Shown: one piece after another, positions 34,070-46,047 of the stretch
Layout: every line of letters begins with the position of its first letter
How positions within the stretch are numbered: the first letter of the stretch is position 1
Origin: Gelatoporia subvermispora B
Lineage: Eukaryota; Basidiomycota; Agaricomycetes; Polyporales; Gelatoporiaceae
Assembly (NCBI GenBank): GCA_000320605.2
Contig: KB445810.1
Coordinates: 253,722 to 317,721, forward strand
Reading direction: 5' to 3'
Length of the DNA: 64,000 nucleotides
The notes under the pieces: generated by a model
What the model saw: the letters and a program-made list of their open reading frames with translations, nothing else
What the model was told of the DNA's origin: nothing
Database searches by the model: none
Made by a program: the position numbers and the translations under genes

Positions 34070-34341
34070 TCACAGGACTTGGAAAATATTGGACAGAATC
34101 CCAGGACACACACATCTATAGACGCGTATTTACGAATTAGTGACGAAGAGATCTACGACTTAACGATCTTGGCATTGTATATTAGGGCACACACACATTT
34201 GTATCCGTATTGCCTGAGGTATATGACCTAGCATCGACCAATGTTGTGGAGCATACATCACAAACACGCGCGAGGAAAGGAGCATGAGCGATCTGGACAA
34301 CAATACGTGCGACAGTGGGGCCAGCGTCGCGAATTGAATAG
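34070..34341. other. Convergent 3' spacer
   Basis: It lies between the RhoGEF stop and the F-box gene stop; no gene seen. Confidence 0.5.
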
Positions 34342-36104
34342 TTAGAATCTGGCAACGATACAAGTAGTATTCATCCATCCGCTCTTCTCGAGATCAGTCG
34401 GGGCGTGAATCCTGTGGACGAATATGCTTACCATTACGATAGCCAACGTGTTCTCGTAGATAAACACTTCCTCAAGACCTCTTGTCTCGTCTTGCATATG
34501 CTCCGCTAGCCATGGGACGACATGCTGCTCTAGGTGACATTGCAAGCGATTGATCACCGGTGTATCGAAAATGTATGATGTGATCTTCTCGGCATTTCTC
34601 GATATCGCTTCAGATCCGCAAGTATTCCGGTTCAGTGTGCCTTTGTCTTGTCGATACTTGATTTCGCGTTGATTAAGACTGAGGATGCACAGCACAGTAG
34701 GTCGATCGCCCGGCGTGTAACGAACGAGCTTCGTTCCGAACAGGGAGTACGAATAGGCGTGGGGATGTGCGAAACAGAACGTTGATAAAGACCAAATCTT
34801 CCACTCGTAACTGATCAATCGACCACTCGCCGCCTCAGCGAGTCTTAGAAGGACTGATTGGGGAATTAGATGTACGAGATACAGTGATTTCGACGAGTTC
34901 CCTTTGTCCGGTATGGTGAAATTAACGTCAACTTTCACAAAGCAGCCGTCCCTTGATGTTGAGAAGGGTGCCTCGGTTTGTAAAGTGTCAATCATGTTGG
35001 TTTGTGCGCCTGGTCGTGATATCTCGTGCTTGATCGTTCGAACGCCGCGCCGCAAAGGCGGGTAGGAGAACTTGCACACATAGTCCGCGCAGGTATGATG
35101 CATTGGTTCAGGTGCATTGCGTCGGTAGTCCGCAACTGTGAGGCACGACGCTTCGCCGCGGTCGTCCAGAGCATTCAAAAGAATGTATCGCTCTGAGAGG
35201 AATGCGCATGATAGCTTTCTGAAGCCATGTAAATTCTGTACTGCACGGTCAGCAAAACACAGAGATGTGAATAGCTCAAACTTCACCAGCAGAATGTCGC
35301 CAGTTTTCCAGTTAGTCACGATAAGGATGAATGACCTTGAAAATTGAGCCAATTCGATCCCTGTAATCAGCAGGTGATCGCTGAATATGTCAAGCACCTC
35401 AAAGCCAGTAGCAAGTGGTGGAAAAATGTGATCAATGATTGGACTGGGTGCCAGTGGATGGATGGTACCCCTTCGAAGAGATCGAATGTGTATTCGCATA
35501 CGGTTTGGCCTACATAAACGTTTCAGTAACCTCCAAGCTACCCGTCTCTACTGGCTTACGCATGTAGCAGTGGTTCGATAAATGCCAGAACGTCCTGTTG
35601 AGGATCAAATGCATATTGGCTTTTCGTAATTGCGGAGTCCTTGAGTTCCCAAGCAGTTGCCTCACTTCTGTGGGTATTCGGCGATAAGGAGAGAAACTGA
35701 AGCGAGAAGGATGTATCTTTGCAATATGAGTGCGCTAATATCCCCCCACGCAGCGTTAGTTTAGTAGAATACTTTGGAAACGACCATGTTGAGATTGAAG
35801 TGGGTTGAAGTTGTCGCCAAGCTTCCTGATGCAGTCGAAGTAATGCTCTACGTTCTACTACAGGCAACTTGCTATACGAGACATCTCGCATTCCCGCCCT
35901 TGCCAAATCAATTTTGTACTGGATCTCCGAATCATTGTCGAGGAGAGAACACAGTGGCCGGCAGACCTATTCAGGTACCAGTGAGACTCTAACGAAGGCG
36001 CACAAACTTCAAGATCTGCTCACCAGCCTGAACATTAGAATATCTTCAAGATCCAGCTTGCCAAGAATTTGGAGAGTTATCTCGTTGGGGATGTTACTGA
36101 ACAT
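34342..36104 (-). CDS. F-box protein, unrelated to the other three
   Basis: Three exons (36104-36024, 35966-35560, 35509-34342) join to 551 aa. The F-box is at the very N-terminus: MFSNIPNEITLQILGKLDLE followed by DILMFRLVCRPLC across the first intron. IQYKIDLARAGMRD and LLRLHQEAWRQL follow; this opening is typical of a large agaricomycete F-box family whose C-terminal part folds as beta-strand repeats. The rest (ATGFEVLDIFSDHLLITG, FILIVTNWKTGDIL, RYILLNALDD) has short alternating hydrophobic strands that fit a WD-like propeller, but no canonical WD repeats are seen. It is a likely SCF adaptor; the target is unknown. Confidence 0.8.
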
Positions 36105-36561
36105 ACTATCGCGTTGGCCAGGTATAGGCAACGTCGAATTTTGCTTTGGACGTGAGGCAAAAATACTACGTGCGGCTGACATACCCGCCGAGTCTCAGGA
36201 GGGGGAAATCTGACAGCGAGCTCACGCCGAACCTCATCCGAGAATAGAGAACAAAGAAACGAAGCCTGCAAACACGAGCACAGGATGAGACAGTAGCTCA
36301 GATACAGCAAACGCAGGCGCGCGTAAGTGGCGGCGGTAGTCCACACATGTAACTAGTATCCGCCAAACACTTACCGTCGACCAGGCGACCTGCTAAGCGA
36401 CGACGATCCAGGGGGACTCGCAGGCTCGCATCCAAGTAAGAATCCAGCGTAATGCAATTCACTAAGGCTTCTGACCGCGCAGGAATACTACTGCATTGTC
36501 AGAGCCCTACTAACCAATGGTAAAGAACGCGCCGTGCAAGATGGCGTGAAGACACGCAGAG
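36105..36561. other. Spacer between F-box and Nog2 genes
   Basis: It is the upstream region of the F-box gene and 3' flank of Nog2. No gene seen. Confidence 0.45.
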
Positions 36562-38954
36562 TTATGCCCTCTTCCTGCGTTTCTTGCTGTCTTTCTCCCC
36601 AGTCTGAAGCGACTTCATGAGTGCAGCTTTGTGTCGGTTCTTGTTCTTTACGTTGGCATTACTGTAGAAGTTGGTTGCTTTGCGCTGTAGTATCCTAAAG
36701 TCAGCATGTATGCCCGTCGGCGTCGCACTGTATCTTGACGCACCTTGTTTGTCTTCATCCGGGCCTCCTTCGTCAGCTTCTCCTCTTCTGAAGCTGGGGG
36801 ATCATTAATATACACTAATGTCTTTCTGCAGATGTCGAGCTCACCTTCGGCCTCCGCATCATCCTCGCCGTGTTTGCTGAAGACAGTCGCATTCTCCTCA
36901 TCTCCGCTTTCCTCCTTCTCGCCCTCCTCATCCCCATCGCCCTTGAAGACATCGTTCCATGCCAGCTCCTCTCCTTCCCCGACCTCCTCAACTTCCTCTG
37001 TGTCCTCTTCGACATCTTCAGCATCCTCGCCCTCACCCTCATTCTCCGGCTCCTCCAGCGGACGCACATCCTCACCCACGAAGGTATTCTTCTGCATAAT
37101 TGAGCCGAGGTTCTGCTTCACGCCAACAGGGTGCGCTCCCTCCTCAAAGGCACTCGCCTTGCCCTTGCCCTTACCCTTTGCATCTGCGCCCTTCGCCCGC
37201 GCCTTCTTCGCCTCCGCCTGGTTAAGCTCCTCCGACCTCTCCGGAGGCGAGACAAAGAAGGGGATGCGTCCCCGCACCCAATCGCTCAGCAGGATCTTTG
37301 CGACGGCCTCGAGATCGGGCTCACCGCCCTTTAGCAGGCGGCCCTTCATCCGCGCAAGTTTATCCAGTAATGCCTCAGGCTCCCAGCCGCGTGTGGGGTC
37401 GTTCTCGTCGGGTAGGGGGATGCCGTAGGTGCGCGAGAGGTAGATGGGCTTCACGCGCTCCATCAGAGTGGGGATGTGCTCGGAGGGCGTGGCCAGTGCT
37501 TCGACACGGACGACACCCTTGAGGACAGTGGAGGTCTGTGAGTCCTTGGCGGAAGTTGGGACGATACCGGGGCAGTCGATGAGGTATATGCGCTTCGTCA
37601 GGGTGATGTATTGCCAGACCTGTAGCATGATGAAGGTTAGGTCTAGGTGAGCAACAGCTTAACATGGGCAGATACTTACTTTCGTCTCTCCGGGTATAGG
37701 CGCGACTGTGCAGACCTTGCTGCTTTTGATGGTATTGATCACACTGCTCTTTCCAACATTCGGGTACCCAACCAGACCGACTGAAATCTGCTTCTTGTCA
37801 GAATGAAGCTGGGAGAATTGCCGCAGAAGCTGGATCAAGGAACCCTTTCCAAACGAATGGTTCGGTGATGCGTGGAAGGCGAGGGTCGGGTAGCGAGGAG
37901 TAAGATGTTGGATATAACGAGCCTTTGATCGACTTTAAGTAATGATGTCCATTAAAGCGTGAGTAGAGAACTCACTGTGACCCAGTTCGGCACAAGGTCG
38001 CACTTGTTGAGGACGAGAACGACCTGCTTGTGCGCCTTCTCTTTCCTGATGAACTCAAGAACAGACTCACACAGCGTACCCAATGGGTCGCGCGCATCAA
38101 GGACGTGCAGAATGACATCGGAAGAGTCGATGACCTTGTACAGCTCACCGTAGATACGTCGGGATGTACCTTTGGCATAGATAGGCTCAATGATGTCAGC
38201 GTGGGTCGGCTGAAAATCCGCAGCGTTCGACGTGGATGCAACAGGATCTAGCAGGGTGGGTCAGATTGTAGGCATGTAAATTGTTTTGGTGGGGACATAC
38301 CGCTCGTGTCCGCTGCCGCCGCCTCTGCCGCCTCAGCATCCGCCACGGCAGTCAGCTTGCTGAGCTCCTCAAACGTTCCTACATCCAACCTGGGCTTCTT
38401 GCGCTGAGCCTTGGGCCCGAAGGTGTCATGAAAAGGCTCCGACTCTACGATATGCGAACGCTACGAGGCCTCTGTCAGATTGTTATCGTTGTCTGTCCAT
38501 GGAGGTCCGCACCTTGCGCGTGTGTGGGTTGGCGGCGTCATCAAGTAGAGCCATGGGGAGCTTGTTCCTGCGCAGGAGCACCGAGTAGGGGTCATGTTGC
38601 CTGTTTGCAAGGCTGGTCCGGAAGTGGTCCAAAGAGGTCTGAGAGATGACCCTGGTATTACCTATCGCCTGATGAGCTACACCAAATGAAGGGGTAGCTG
38701 AAGTACTTACCGAACCACCTGCGGTCGGGCTGCACACGTCCTGGCTTGGTCTCATCCTCGCCTTTCTGAAAAGCAGCGGCCTGGATGATCTTGCCATCCG
38801 GGTCACGAACGGCCTTGCCGCCAGTGAGCATTTTCAGTCTGCGGACTTTTTTGCCATCGCGGTAGAAGTTCTCGCCCTTGACTCTCTTGATGTGTGGTTC
38901 CGAGGCCGACGAACGAGTCTTTGTGGGGGCGGCAGCCTGCTTTGCGCGGACCAT
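36562..38954 (-). CDS. NOG2: Nucleolar GTP-binding protein 2 (Nog2/Nug2), 60S ribosome assembly GTPase
   Basis: This circularly permuted GTPase is required for late nuclear maturation of the 60S ribosomal subunit. The N-terminal NGP1NT region begins [13 protein letters not shown] and contains [17 protein letters not shown] and [19 protein letters not shown]. The permuted G motifs follow: [13 protein letters not shown]4 [10 protein letters not shown], then G1 [14 protein letters not shown] and G3 DCPGIVP, in the G4-G1-G3 order that defines the YlqF/YawG class. The C-terminal part has a long Glu/Asp-rich stretch and ends in a basic tail [10 protein letters not shown]. Several short introns interrupt the gene. 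It shares a 333-bp upstream region with the divergent gene at 39288. Family-typical throughout; no sign of damage. Confidence 0.95.
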
Positions 38955-39287
38955 GATTGAAGATGGAGTGGCGGAGGATGGACTGGGTGGGTTTTGGCAC
39001 GAGCTGAAAGTTGCTCGCCGCGAGAGCGGTGCCGCTGGATCGGCTTAACGAGATCTTCCTTTCCCACGCATACATGCGCGCTACATCGAGTCTGGAGGCA
39101 CATATTCCCACGGTAACAGCGGCGAATGGAACTCGGGTAATTCTATACCTTCTGTACAGCTGCATAGGATTTCAGCTCAGTCTGTGGTCCTCGCTTTCCA
39201 CTGCCTCCTCGCGGAGACACTTTTATACTCCGCGTGGTCAGATAGCTCTTCATGCCTGTCTCTGTGGTCGTAAGTCACCCTGTTGCC
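38955..39287. promoter_or_regulatory. Bidirectional promoter, Nog2 / TPR-like gene
   Basis: 333 bases separate two divergent ATGs. A TATA-like TTTTATACT near 39220 faces the plus-strand gene, about 65 bases before its ATG; this supports ATG 39288 over the in-frame ATG at 39252. Confidence 0.5.
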
Positions 39288-41910
39288 ATGTTGGACTCTA
39301 TCACCAAGCCTGAGGAAGTGGACACACCGGTCGTCGCGCTCCCAACACCGCCCTCGACGCACACTTCGCGTTCTACGTCTCCTGTAACTAATCTGGAGGA
39401 GTCATTACCTGAGGGAACTCAGACCGCACAGAAGAAGAAGAAAAAGAAGAAAAGCAAGAAGCCCGCGAAAGCGCAAGACACTGCCCCTGCTCCCAGAGTC
39501 GAAGCCGAGGAGTGCAAGCCCCCAGTACTATGCATCAGCCGCAATAAACATTGGCGTTATATCAGCTCATACCATGTACGTTGGTCCCCGTAATTCGCAA
39601 GTCGTGAGAGTGCTCACGCGGATCGAAATCCAGGGTCCCTGGCTACAGCTCCCTCTCGAACTGCTAGACTCTCTACTCGTTTTGAACCTAGATCCCGCTA
39701 CGCTCTCCGCCGCTGATGCTCGTCACCACTCGCTTCCCTCCCCATCGACTCCTACTCACCCTTACAGGCTGCGGGACAGGGGTTTCGCCGGTCTCGGAGA
39801 CCACTCTCCTCCTGAGTCGCCCCGCGGCACTTTCACCAGTCTACCGCCCCCTCCTATGCCAGCGCCCAGACCGGGGAAAGCAACACCGCCTCCTATAGAT
39901 CCGGGCGTCTTCCGCTCCGTCACGCACATCCGACGACTCATCGACGAAGCTTCAGAACTCTCCGTTCGTGCCAGTTCTGGACTCTCTGCGGCAGCTCTCG
40001 GCTCCCTTCGTAGTGGTAGCTCGAATAATAGCCCGTGGGCGACAGCACAGTCTCTAGGAATCAATCCTCTTGGAGAATCTGGCGGCGGCAGGAATGTTGC
40101 CATGTCTGCGATGCGAGTGCATCGCCTCAGGGCACTCGCTGTTCAGAAACTGGCAGCAGCATATAGAGCGGACGAAATCGCGTCCAGTGTGATGGTCATG
40201 CAGGGCGGTAGCGTGTTTGATGATATAGCCGAGCGTGTGCTCAAAGTCGGTGCGTCAATCTATGATCTTAAGTTCTATCGCGTCTTTATTGCAGTTGCAG
40301 ATCCGCACGACATCGATGCACGATATGTACATTTCTTCCATGAAAAGATACCCAGCAGGTAGATCCGTTGCGCCGCATGCTAGCATCCATGTATTGATCA
40401 TCCCAGCATCAGGCAACTGGCGGAATCAACCACGACAGATTTATTGGATGAGCTTATATCGGCTCATCCCCACCGACTGGAGTTATTTAGGACACGCGGA
40501 ATAGTGCATTGCTTCAGAGATGAATATCCGCTTGCCGTGAAAGATTTCACACACGCTATCAAAGAAGCCCGTGCACTGCGACGAGCGAAAGCCGCACACA
40601 GAAACAATCTTCCTTCTGATAAGCAGCGGGGTAAAGGTGCAAAAAAGAAAAAGGGCAGGACCAATGGCCAAGCACCACCGAACGGGACCAGTGCGCGTGG
40701 CGACGATTGCTCGGCGGTAGACGGGCCGGACGGCGAGCAACTGCTGGTACATCCCTCAGTTCTGCCAGACGCGCCCGAACCTATCGAGCCGCAATGTTTC
40801 TTCCTGCGTGCAGCAGCCTACCTACAGCATGCTGTGCACCTCATTGAAGGTGCCGTTCTGAAGCTGGAAGGGATTCGGAAGGGTCACTCCGTTGACGGCG
40901 CAGAGCTAAGGCTGTGTTACATCGAGAACAGCAAGTACGGCGGGGTGGAGATTGGGCATCCCGACGGGCCACTGGGGAAGAAGGACGGGGCGAAGCTCGC
41001 TGCATACCGCGCGGCGCTCGCCGAGGAGGGCTTCCGCGAGCAGGTATCCGCGCTCGTGCGCAAGGCGATGCGCGACCACGAGAAGTTCCTCGCGCACTTC
41101 GACACGCTCGAGAGCGCGCCCGACATGCCGCTCGCCCCCGCGGACCTCGCCGCGCGCGCCGCGTACGCGTTCCGCCTCTCCGAGGCGCTGCGCCCGGGCA
41201 GCCAGTCCGCGCCCCCGCCTCCTCCCCCTCCGGACGCGCCTGCCCTCTTCACGACGTACCACCCGCTGCTCGTCGAGTCGCACTACAGCGTGCTGCTCTG
41301 CCTGCTCCTCCTCGGCGACTTCCCCGCGCTCCTCCCCGCGTTCTGCCGCGCCGCCTCGCTCGTCGACGGCCTCGAGGGCTACCCCGTCTTCCTCCCGCCG
41401 CGCTCGATGGCCCAGGCCGAGTTCGTCGAGGTCCTCGAGCGCCTCGCCTCCGGCTGGCGCACAGGCGTCCAGTCCCACGCGCTCCTCCGCGCGCGCCCCG
41501 CGCTCGAGCCGCCGCGCTCGCCCAAGGCGAAGGACGTCGATCGCGCGCCCTCGCCGCCCTCCCCCGCCGCTGAGCGCCCCGCGCCAGCGATGCTCGGCGT
41601 GAACGGCTCGAGCTCGAGCGCAGCCGTCCACGCGTCGCCCGCGCCCTCGGGCCGCGAGACCCCCGCGAGCAGCACGGGGCGCGTCGACCTCGTCGAGGCG
41701 CTCGACGCGGCGCGCGTCCTGCTCGCGCCGGTCGCGGTGCGGCAGCGCGAGAAGGCTGAGAAGGCCGCGGCGGACAGAGCGGCGGTGAGCAAGAGCAAGG
41801 GCCAGAAAAAGCCGCTGAACATCAACATCCCGCTGCATGGCCCGCGCGTCGAGATTGTACTCGCGTGGCTGGGCGCCGTGCATCTCGTAGAACTGGACAG
41901 TGTTGCATGA
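39288..41910 (+). CDS. Large TPR-like protein of unknown function
   Basis: It begins MLDSITKPEEVDTPVVALPT, passes a run of lysines (KKKKKKKSKK) and then GPWLQLPLELLDSLLVLNLD. After three introns (39576-39633, one near 40250-40310 and one near 40360-40410; all in frame) comes a helical part. It reads DLLDELISAHPHRLELFRTRG, YPLAVKDFTHAIKEAR, ECFFLRAAAYLQHAVHLIE-like helices and YHPLLVESHYSVLLCLLLL. The repeated helix pairs with small residues look like tetratricopeptide repeats. A proline run (PPPPPPPDAP) and a long Ser/Pro/Ala linker follow, and the end is GPRVEIVLAWLGAVHLVELD. The third exon is very GC-rich, which creates long antisense open frames that are not genes. I know of no function; conservation and TPR shape suggest a scaffold or chaperone-partner role, which is a guess. 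Confidence 0.75.
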
Positions 41911-42417
41911 ACGGACATGGAGGAATCCCCCGAGCGTCTCGGCTGTCACTGGTGACTCTTTCTGTGTCCGCTGGACTACCGTGCTATGTGGTTTCCGATA
42001 CTAGCTGATACCAACGATGTCTCTCCGTATCTCCGTATCTATACTGTCTTCCGCTGTCCTCATCATTTGGCGCCGTGTAGCAGCTTAATCCCTAGGGCAT
42101 ACCTTGGCCTTCATCCGGGTGTTTCTTTCAGTCTGTCTTCTGCACTAAAAGCGGTCGAAGACAGGTTCTCATGTGAAACTGTAATGCGAAACCTCCCTTG
42201 CACAAAACATCTTTCGAGTCGATAGCAGACATATTTGCTTGGTATAAATACCGACGCAATAGGAGACTCTTCAGACGCCTGTACCTACCTGCCAGTCTAC
42301 CATTCACGTTGTACTCCTCCGAAATACCACCGAGTACTTTCGAGCACACTCAGCAATATCAAGCGCCGGATGTCGCGATTCAGGCAACGCCGCAACGGTA
42401 CGGATAATCCACTGTTC
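41911..42417. other. Convergent 3' spacer
   Basis: It lies between the TPR-like gene and the membrane-protein gene, both ending here. No gene seen. Confidence 0.5.
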
Positions 42418-43252
42418 TCATTCTAATTTACGTGTCGAAAACTCCACCTTGGCTTCTTGTACCGCGGAGTATATTCTGTGCTCTACAAGAGGGAGAACAA
42501 CTCTGACGGCAACAAATGCCACGGCGATGATGAATAGAACGACAGGTAGAACAGATGCAGGAAGTACGCCCATATATAGTGGTTCCAGTAGGACAATGAA
42601 CGGAACCGGGTCAACCACGCCATCTGACCGAAATGAACTGGTCGGAGTCAGCAACCCCGTATCCACCAAGCGTATTCGCGCTACTTTTCGACGCGTAGAG
42701 GGTAATGGGTGATCTGGGGAATGCGACGTCTGTTCCGGGTACCCAAGGAACGAAGCCGCCTCCCGCGGAGAGTGGATGTCGATAGCGAAATCAGCCGGTG
42801 ACTGAACAGAAGGCACTCAGACTCGGACAATGTACGTGTTAAATTCACGAAGAACTTACTGAAGCAGGCCACGAGATGCGCAGGGTAAACTTGCCATATG
42901 ACCGCCACTCTGGGCTGTCGAGGTCAAGCGAGAGCCAGAGCTCGTGCGGGCATGATCCGGCTGTGGTCGAATTTTGGCACACGCTGCCCAGCGGCGTCCC
43001 GAACGGTGCAGGCTCTACCGACCGCAGCAGTTCAGCTGCTCCCGGACGCAGCACCGGCCTGAAGTCCACATGAGCACTCGCGCGCAGACGACATCAGTGT
43101 ATATGCGCTTGCCATTCGGACGCGCGCAGTATCGACGCATCGGGTGCGTCGCCAGCAGCAAAGTTCACAATCTCCGTGTTCCCCAGGACCACCAGAGCGT
43201 GCTGCGCGAGCAGCAAGGACACCGTGCAAGCCGACGTTGGCACGAGCCGCAT
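42418..43252 (-). CDS. Small type I membrane protein, possibly ER (PIG-X/PBN1-like at best)
   Basis: Three exons (43252-43113, 43058-42860, 42801-42418) join to 240 aa. The N-terminus (MRLVPTSACTVSLLLAQHAL) is a signal peptide. A luminal part with NTEIVNFAAGD, CPHELWLSLDL and KFTLRISWPASSPADFAIDI follows. Near the C-terminus is one strong transmembrane helix (VLPASVLPVVLFIIAVAFVA) and a short charged cytosolic tail. The layout, beta-rich luminal domain plus single C-terminal helix, recalls PIG-X/PBN1 of GPI-anchor synthesis, but I cannot prove this from motifs. The first intron (43112-43059) has GC-AG ends (GCAAGC..TTCAG), required to keep the frame from ASEW to PVLRPGAAELL. The gene is divergent from the small gene at 43557. 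Confidence 0.7.
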
Positions 43253-43556
43253 CGCAGAGGTGGGTGTATGCGAGCAACGCCGCGGAAGCGCGCCAGCGGC
43301 CCACGCGGCAGGTGTCATGGCCCGAAAAGGCAAGTGCGTACTAACTTGGCCGGGCGCGGGGTCGTGAGCTGGCAGGAGCCAGGGCGGTCTGGTCAGATGT
43401 CCGCCCCATCGCGAACCACAGCCGCGCCTCCTCTTCCCTACATATAACCCGAGTCCGCACCGACCGCGCAGCCGTCGCCATTCCCACCACCATTCGTGAG
43501 CCTCGACCGCAACACACTCAAGTACTGCCCCTACCCACACTCGCAACTGATATAAC
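43253..43556. promoter_or_regulatory. Bidirectional promoter
   Basis: 304 bases separate the divergent ATGs of the membrane-protein gene (minus) and the small charged protein gene (plus). A TATA-like ACATATAACC lies near 43440, about 115 bases before the plus-strand ATG. Confidence 0.45.
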
Positions 43557-44034
43557 ATGGCCGAGGTCCCAGCGCAGCGCGCACCAGCGAGTGAGCCCCT
43601 TCCACGATCCAATGCGCTCGCATGACCCATAATGACCGTATTGTAGTGAAAGTCGGCGGACGCCGCCTCTCAGTCACCACGCGCCCCAAGCCGCACCCCG
43701 CACCCGCGTACGCGCCCGTGTGCCCCCTCGTATCGCCGTAAGCTAACCCCCCCGCGCGCGCAGTGAGGCGAAACCGCCCAGCCCCGACGCGGACACGCCC
43801 ACGGACTACCCGCGCCCCGCGCCGCCGGGCGAGCAGCACGAGCACGAGGAAGAGCCGCCCAGGAAGGAGAAGAGGCGCGGCAACGGCGGTGACGAGCACG
43901 AGCGCCGCCTCCAGGAGGACCTCTACCGCAAGGCCGAGCAGAACAGGCCACGCCGCGACGTGCACGGCCGGCGCAACTCAGTCGGCGGTGGAGGCAGGAT
44001 CAGCCAGCCCGCCGGAAAGAACATTGCCGTGTGA
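43557..44034 (+). CDS. Small, highly charged protein of unknown function
   Basis: Three exons join in frame. MAEVPAQRAPA leads into MKVGGRRLSVTTRPKPHP, then, after a second intron with GTAAGC..GCAG ends, into EAKPPSPDADTPTDYPRP. The middle is rich in Glu, Lys, Arg and Pro (EEEPPRKEKRRGNGGDEHERR) and the end is RRNSVGGGGRISQPAGKNIA followed by V and stop. The whole protein is about 130 aa and probably unstructured. The C-terminal SVGGGGRISQPAG block could be a conserved short motif. No domain is recognised, so no function is assigned. Confidence 0.6.
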
Positions 44035-44338
44035 GGCATCATCATATGTCATCTGAAGCAGGAAATCAAGAAGCGTACCGTGTATGAATAGGGACTTTAC
44101 CGTCTGTACCACCGCATTGCACGCGCTGTATTATCTGTATGTAACACCTACCGCTTGTAATCGTCACTGCATCGCACAACCTTGTCGAAATCACACTGTC
44201 CAGCATCTGAAAATCCGGTGGCATGCGAAGGGCGGGCGCATATATTGCCGATGGAGCATATACATGTACGTGGATGCAGAGATGCGACAGAAAGCGAGCG
44301 AGAAAAGGATACAGAGCAGTCCAGACCACCACAGTAAA
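44035..44338. other. Convergent 3' spacer
   Basis: It lies between the small charged-protein gene and the eL28 gene; no gene seen. Confidence 0.5.
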
Positions 44339-45473
44339 TTACGCCGACACGTTCTTCGCCGCCTTCTTGCCCCGGACCTTCTTCGCGGGGGCAGGCTTCT
44401 TTTCCCTCTGCGACTCGACGATGCGCGAGACGCGGCCGAGGAGAGCCTGCAAAGCAATCCGCCGTCAGCAAACAAGCCCCCGCGTCATCCAGTAGGCTGA
44501 ACCGGAGCAGAAAAGTACGCTACGAAACGAAATGCAGAGCCAGAATAACGAAAACATGTAAGCGCCAAAGAGTCGGGCGGCCGCGCTGTGCAACGAACGG
44601 TACCCGATAGCGACATGGCCCGTACTCGGGGGAGATTTGATCGATCCCGCCCGAGCCACGCAATCTTGCACATCATGTCCACACCCAACTTTCATCACAT
44701 CCAGCGGGCTCTAGATGGTGCATTCGGAGATTGTCCCCCAGGTCGTCCAGGCGGCTTCGAGTAGGCAAAGCGATAGCAATCCAAATGGAACAGATACATG
44801 GCCGCGTGAAGCGGAAAAAAACAGGCCATGCGTGGTATGGTAAGAGCGAAGCAGGCGGGACACTCACAGTGCGGAGGTCAGCGCGGTAGCCGCGCTTGGA
44901 GATCTTGGCGGCGACGCCGAGGGCGCGGCGCGGGCCCGAGCGGGCGCGGACGGTCGTGGTCGCGCGCGCGGCCTTCACCGCATGCACGCTCGCGCCCTTC
45001 TTGAGGGTCGTGATCTGGATCGCGCCCTCCTTCTCGCGGACGTCAATCGCCTGTGTGCACATCACACCATCAATTCGTCAGTATCGCAATTCGCTGAAGG
45101 AACGAGGGAGGGGGGAGGGGCGCACCTTGGGGTTGGCGAGGCCGGAGTACTTGAAGGAGTGGAGGTTCGTGAGGTTGCCCGGCTCCCGGGAGAAGACGGG
45201 GCCCTCCGGGACCCGCTTCACGATGAACGCATTCTGCTTCTGCTCTCCGCGCGCCCATCATCGCACCACACCATTCCATCCACACCGTCCCAAGCCAGAT
45301 CCGACCCGTCCCAAGCCAAATTACACCGCAGATAGCAAATCAACCATAGCCCGCCCAAACGAGATAGTCACACCACCAAATTCGCACCAGAGGCAGACAT
45401 CAGCGCGCAGAACGCACTCAAGCAGCAAGGGAATACGCACGCGGAGCAAGAGCCACTGGAGGTCGCCGGACAT
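44339..45473 (-). CDS. RPL28: 60S ribosomal protein eL28
   Basis: This is a cytosolic large-subunit ribosomal protein of the L28e/Mak16 family, about 135 aa over four exons. Exon 1 encodes MSGDLQWLLLR. Exon 2 encodes KQNAFIVKRVPEGPVFSREP and NLTNLHSFKYSGLANPK, the family signature. Exon 3 encodes AIDVREKEGAIQITTLKKGA to GVAAKISKRGYRADLRT. The last exon encodes ALLGRVSRIVESQREKKPAP and a basic tail ending KKAAKNVSA. The introns are longer (up to about 400 nt) than in other genes here, which is common in fungal ribosomal-protein genes. eL28 is absent from Saccharomyces cerevisiae, so its presence fits a basidiomycete. The symbol follows the family name. Confidence 0.94.
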
Positions 45474-46047
45474 CTTGAGGACGGTGCTGTGTGGCGGGAT
45501 TGGCGGGCGGGCGTACGAGGGTGGCTGATAGAACTGTGCAGTCAGCAAACAAACGCAAATACAACCCTCTTTGGGCGTCTGATTGGGCGCTCTCAAGTAC
45601 TATTCACGTGCGTCGCCTGCGATGGCGGTGGCTGAAGTCACTTGGCGCTCGACCCGGACCGAGTCTCTCCTTCCTCGCTCGCGCCCCGAGCCGCAGACAG
45701 CTCCGTAAATGCAAAGATGAAGATAGCGATGTGTGTGCTACGATAACTTACACAAAGATGCTCTGGTGCGGTCTGGATCCGGTCAAGTCCTATGCAAAAA
45801 TGTGTGTGTACGAAGATGCAGATATGCTTTGGAGTGCAACCACCGCCGTCTGCTACGCCCTCTCCGCCTCGCCCACCGCCCACGACGTATATCACCAGCA
45901 GCCGTCCGTCCGTCCGTCTCCAATTAGAAATTAGTGCGCATGTAGTGCGCCTCGCGCCGCGCTCTCCGCTATATCGTACGTTCCGTCCATCCGCTGCGTG
46001 CCATAGATCTTCGTGCGCTCCTCCTTCACGCGTGTCCCGAGGGGCGA
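45474..46047. other. Upstream region of eL28 and 3' flank of the glycosyltransferase gene
   Basis: It contains a short CCGTC tetranucleotide repeat (about 45902-45917). No gene seen; open frames here lack motifs. Confidence 0.5.

Noticed and set aside
36745..37428. Ser/Pro-rich open frame antisense to Nog2
   Set aside because: It mirrors the Glu/Asp-rich segment of Nog2 on the other strand and has no independent support.
40906..41949. 347-codon open frame antisense to the TPR-like gene
   Set aside because: Extreme Arg/Glu/Ala composition in a GC-rich exon; it is the shadow of the sense frame, which has a continuous protein with TPR-like helices.
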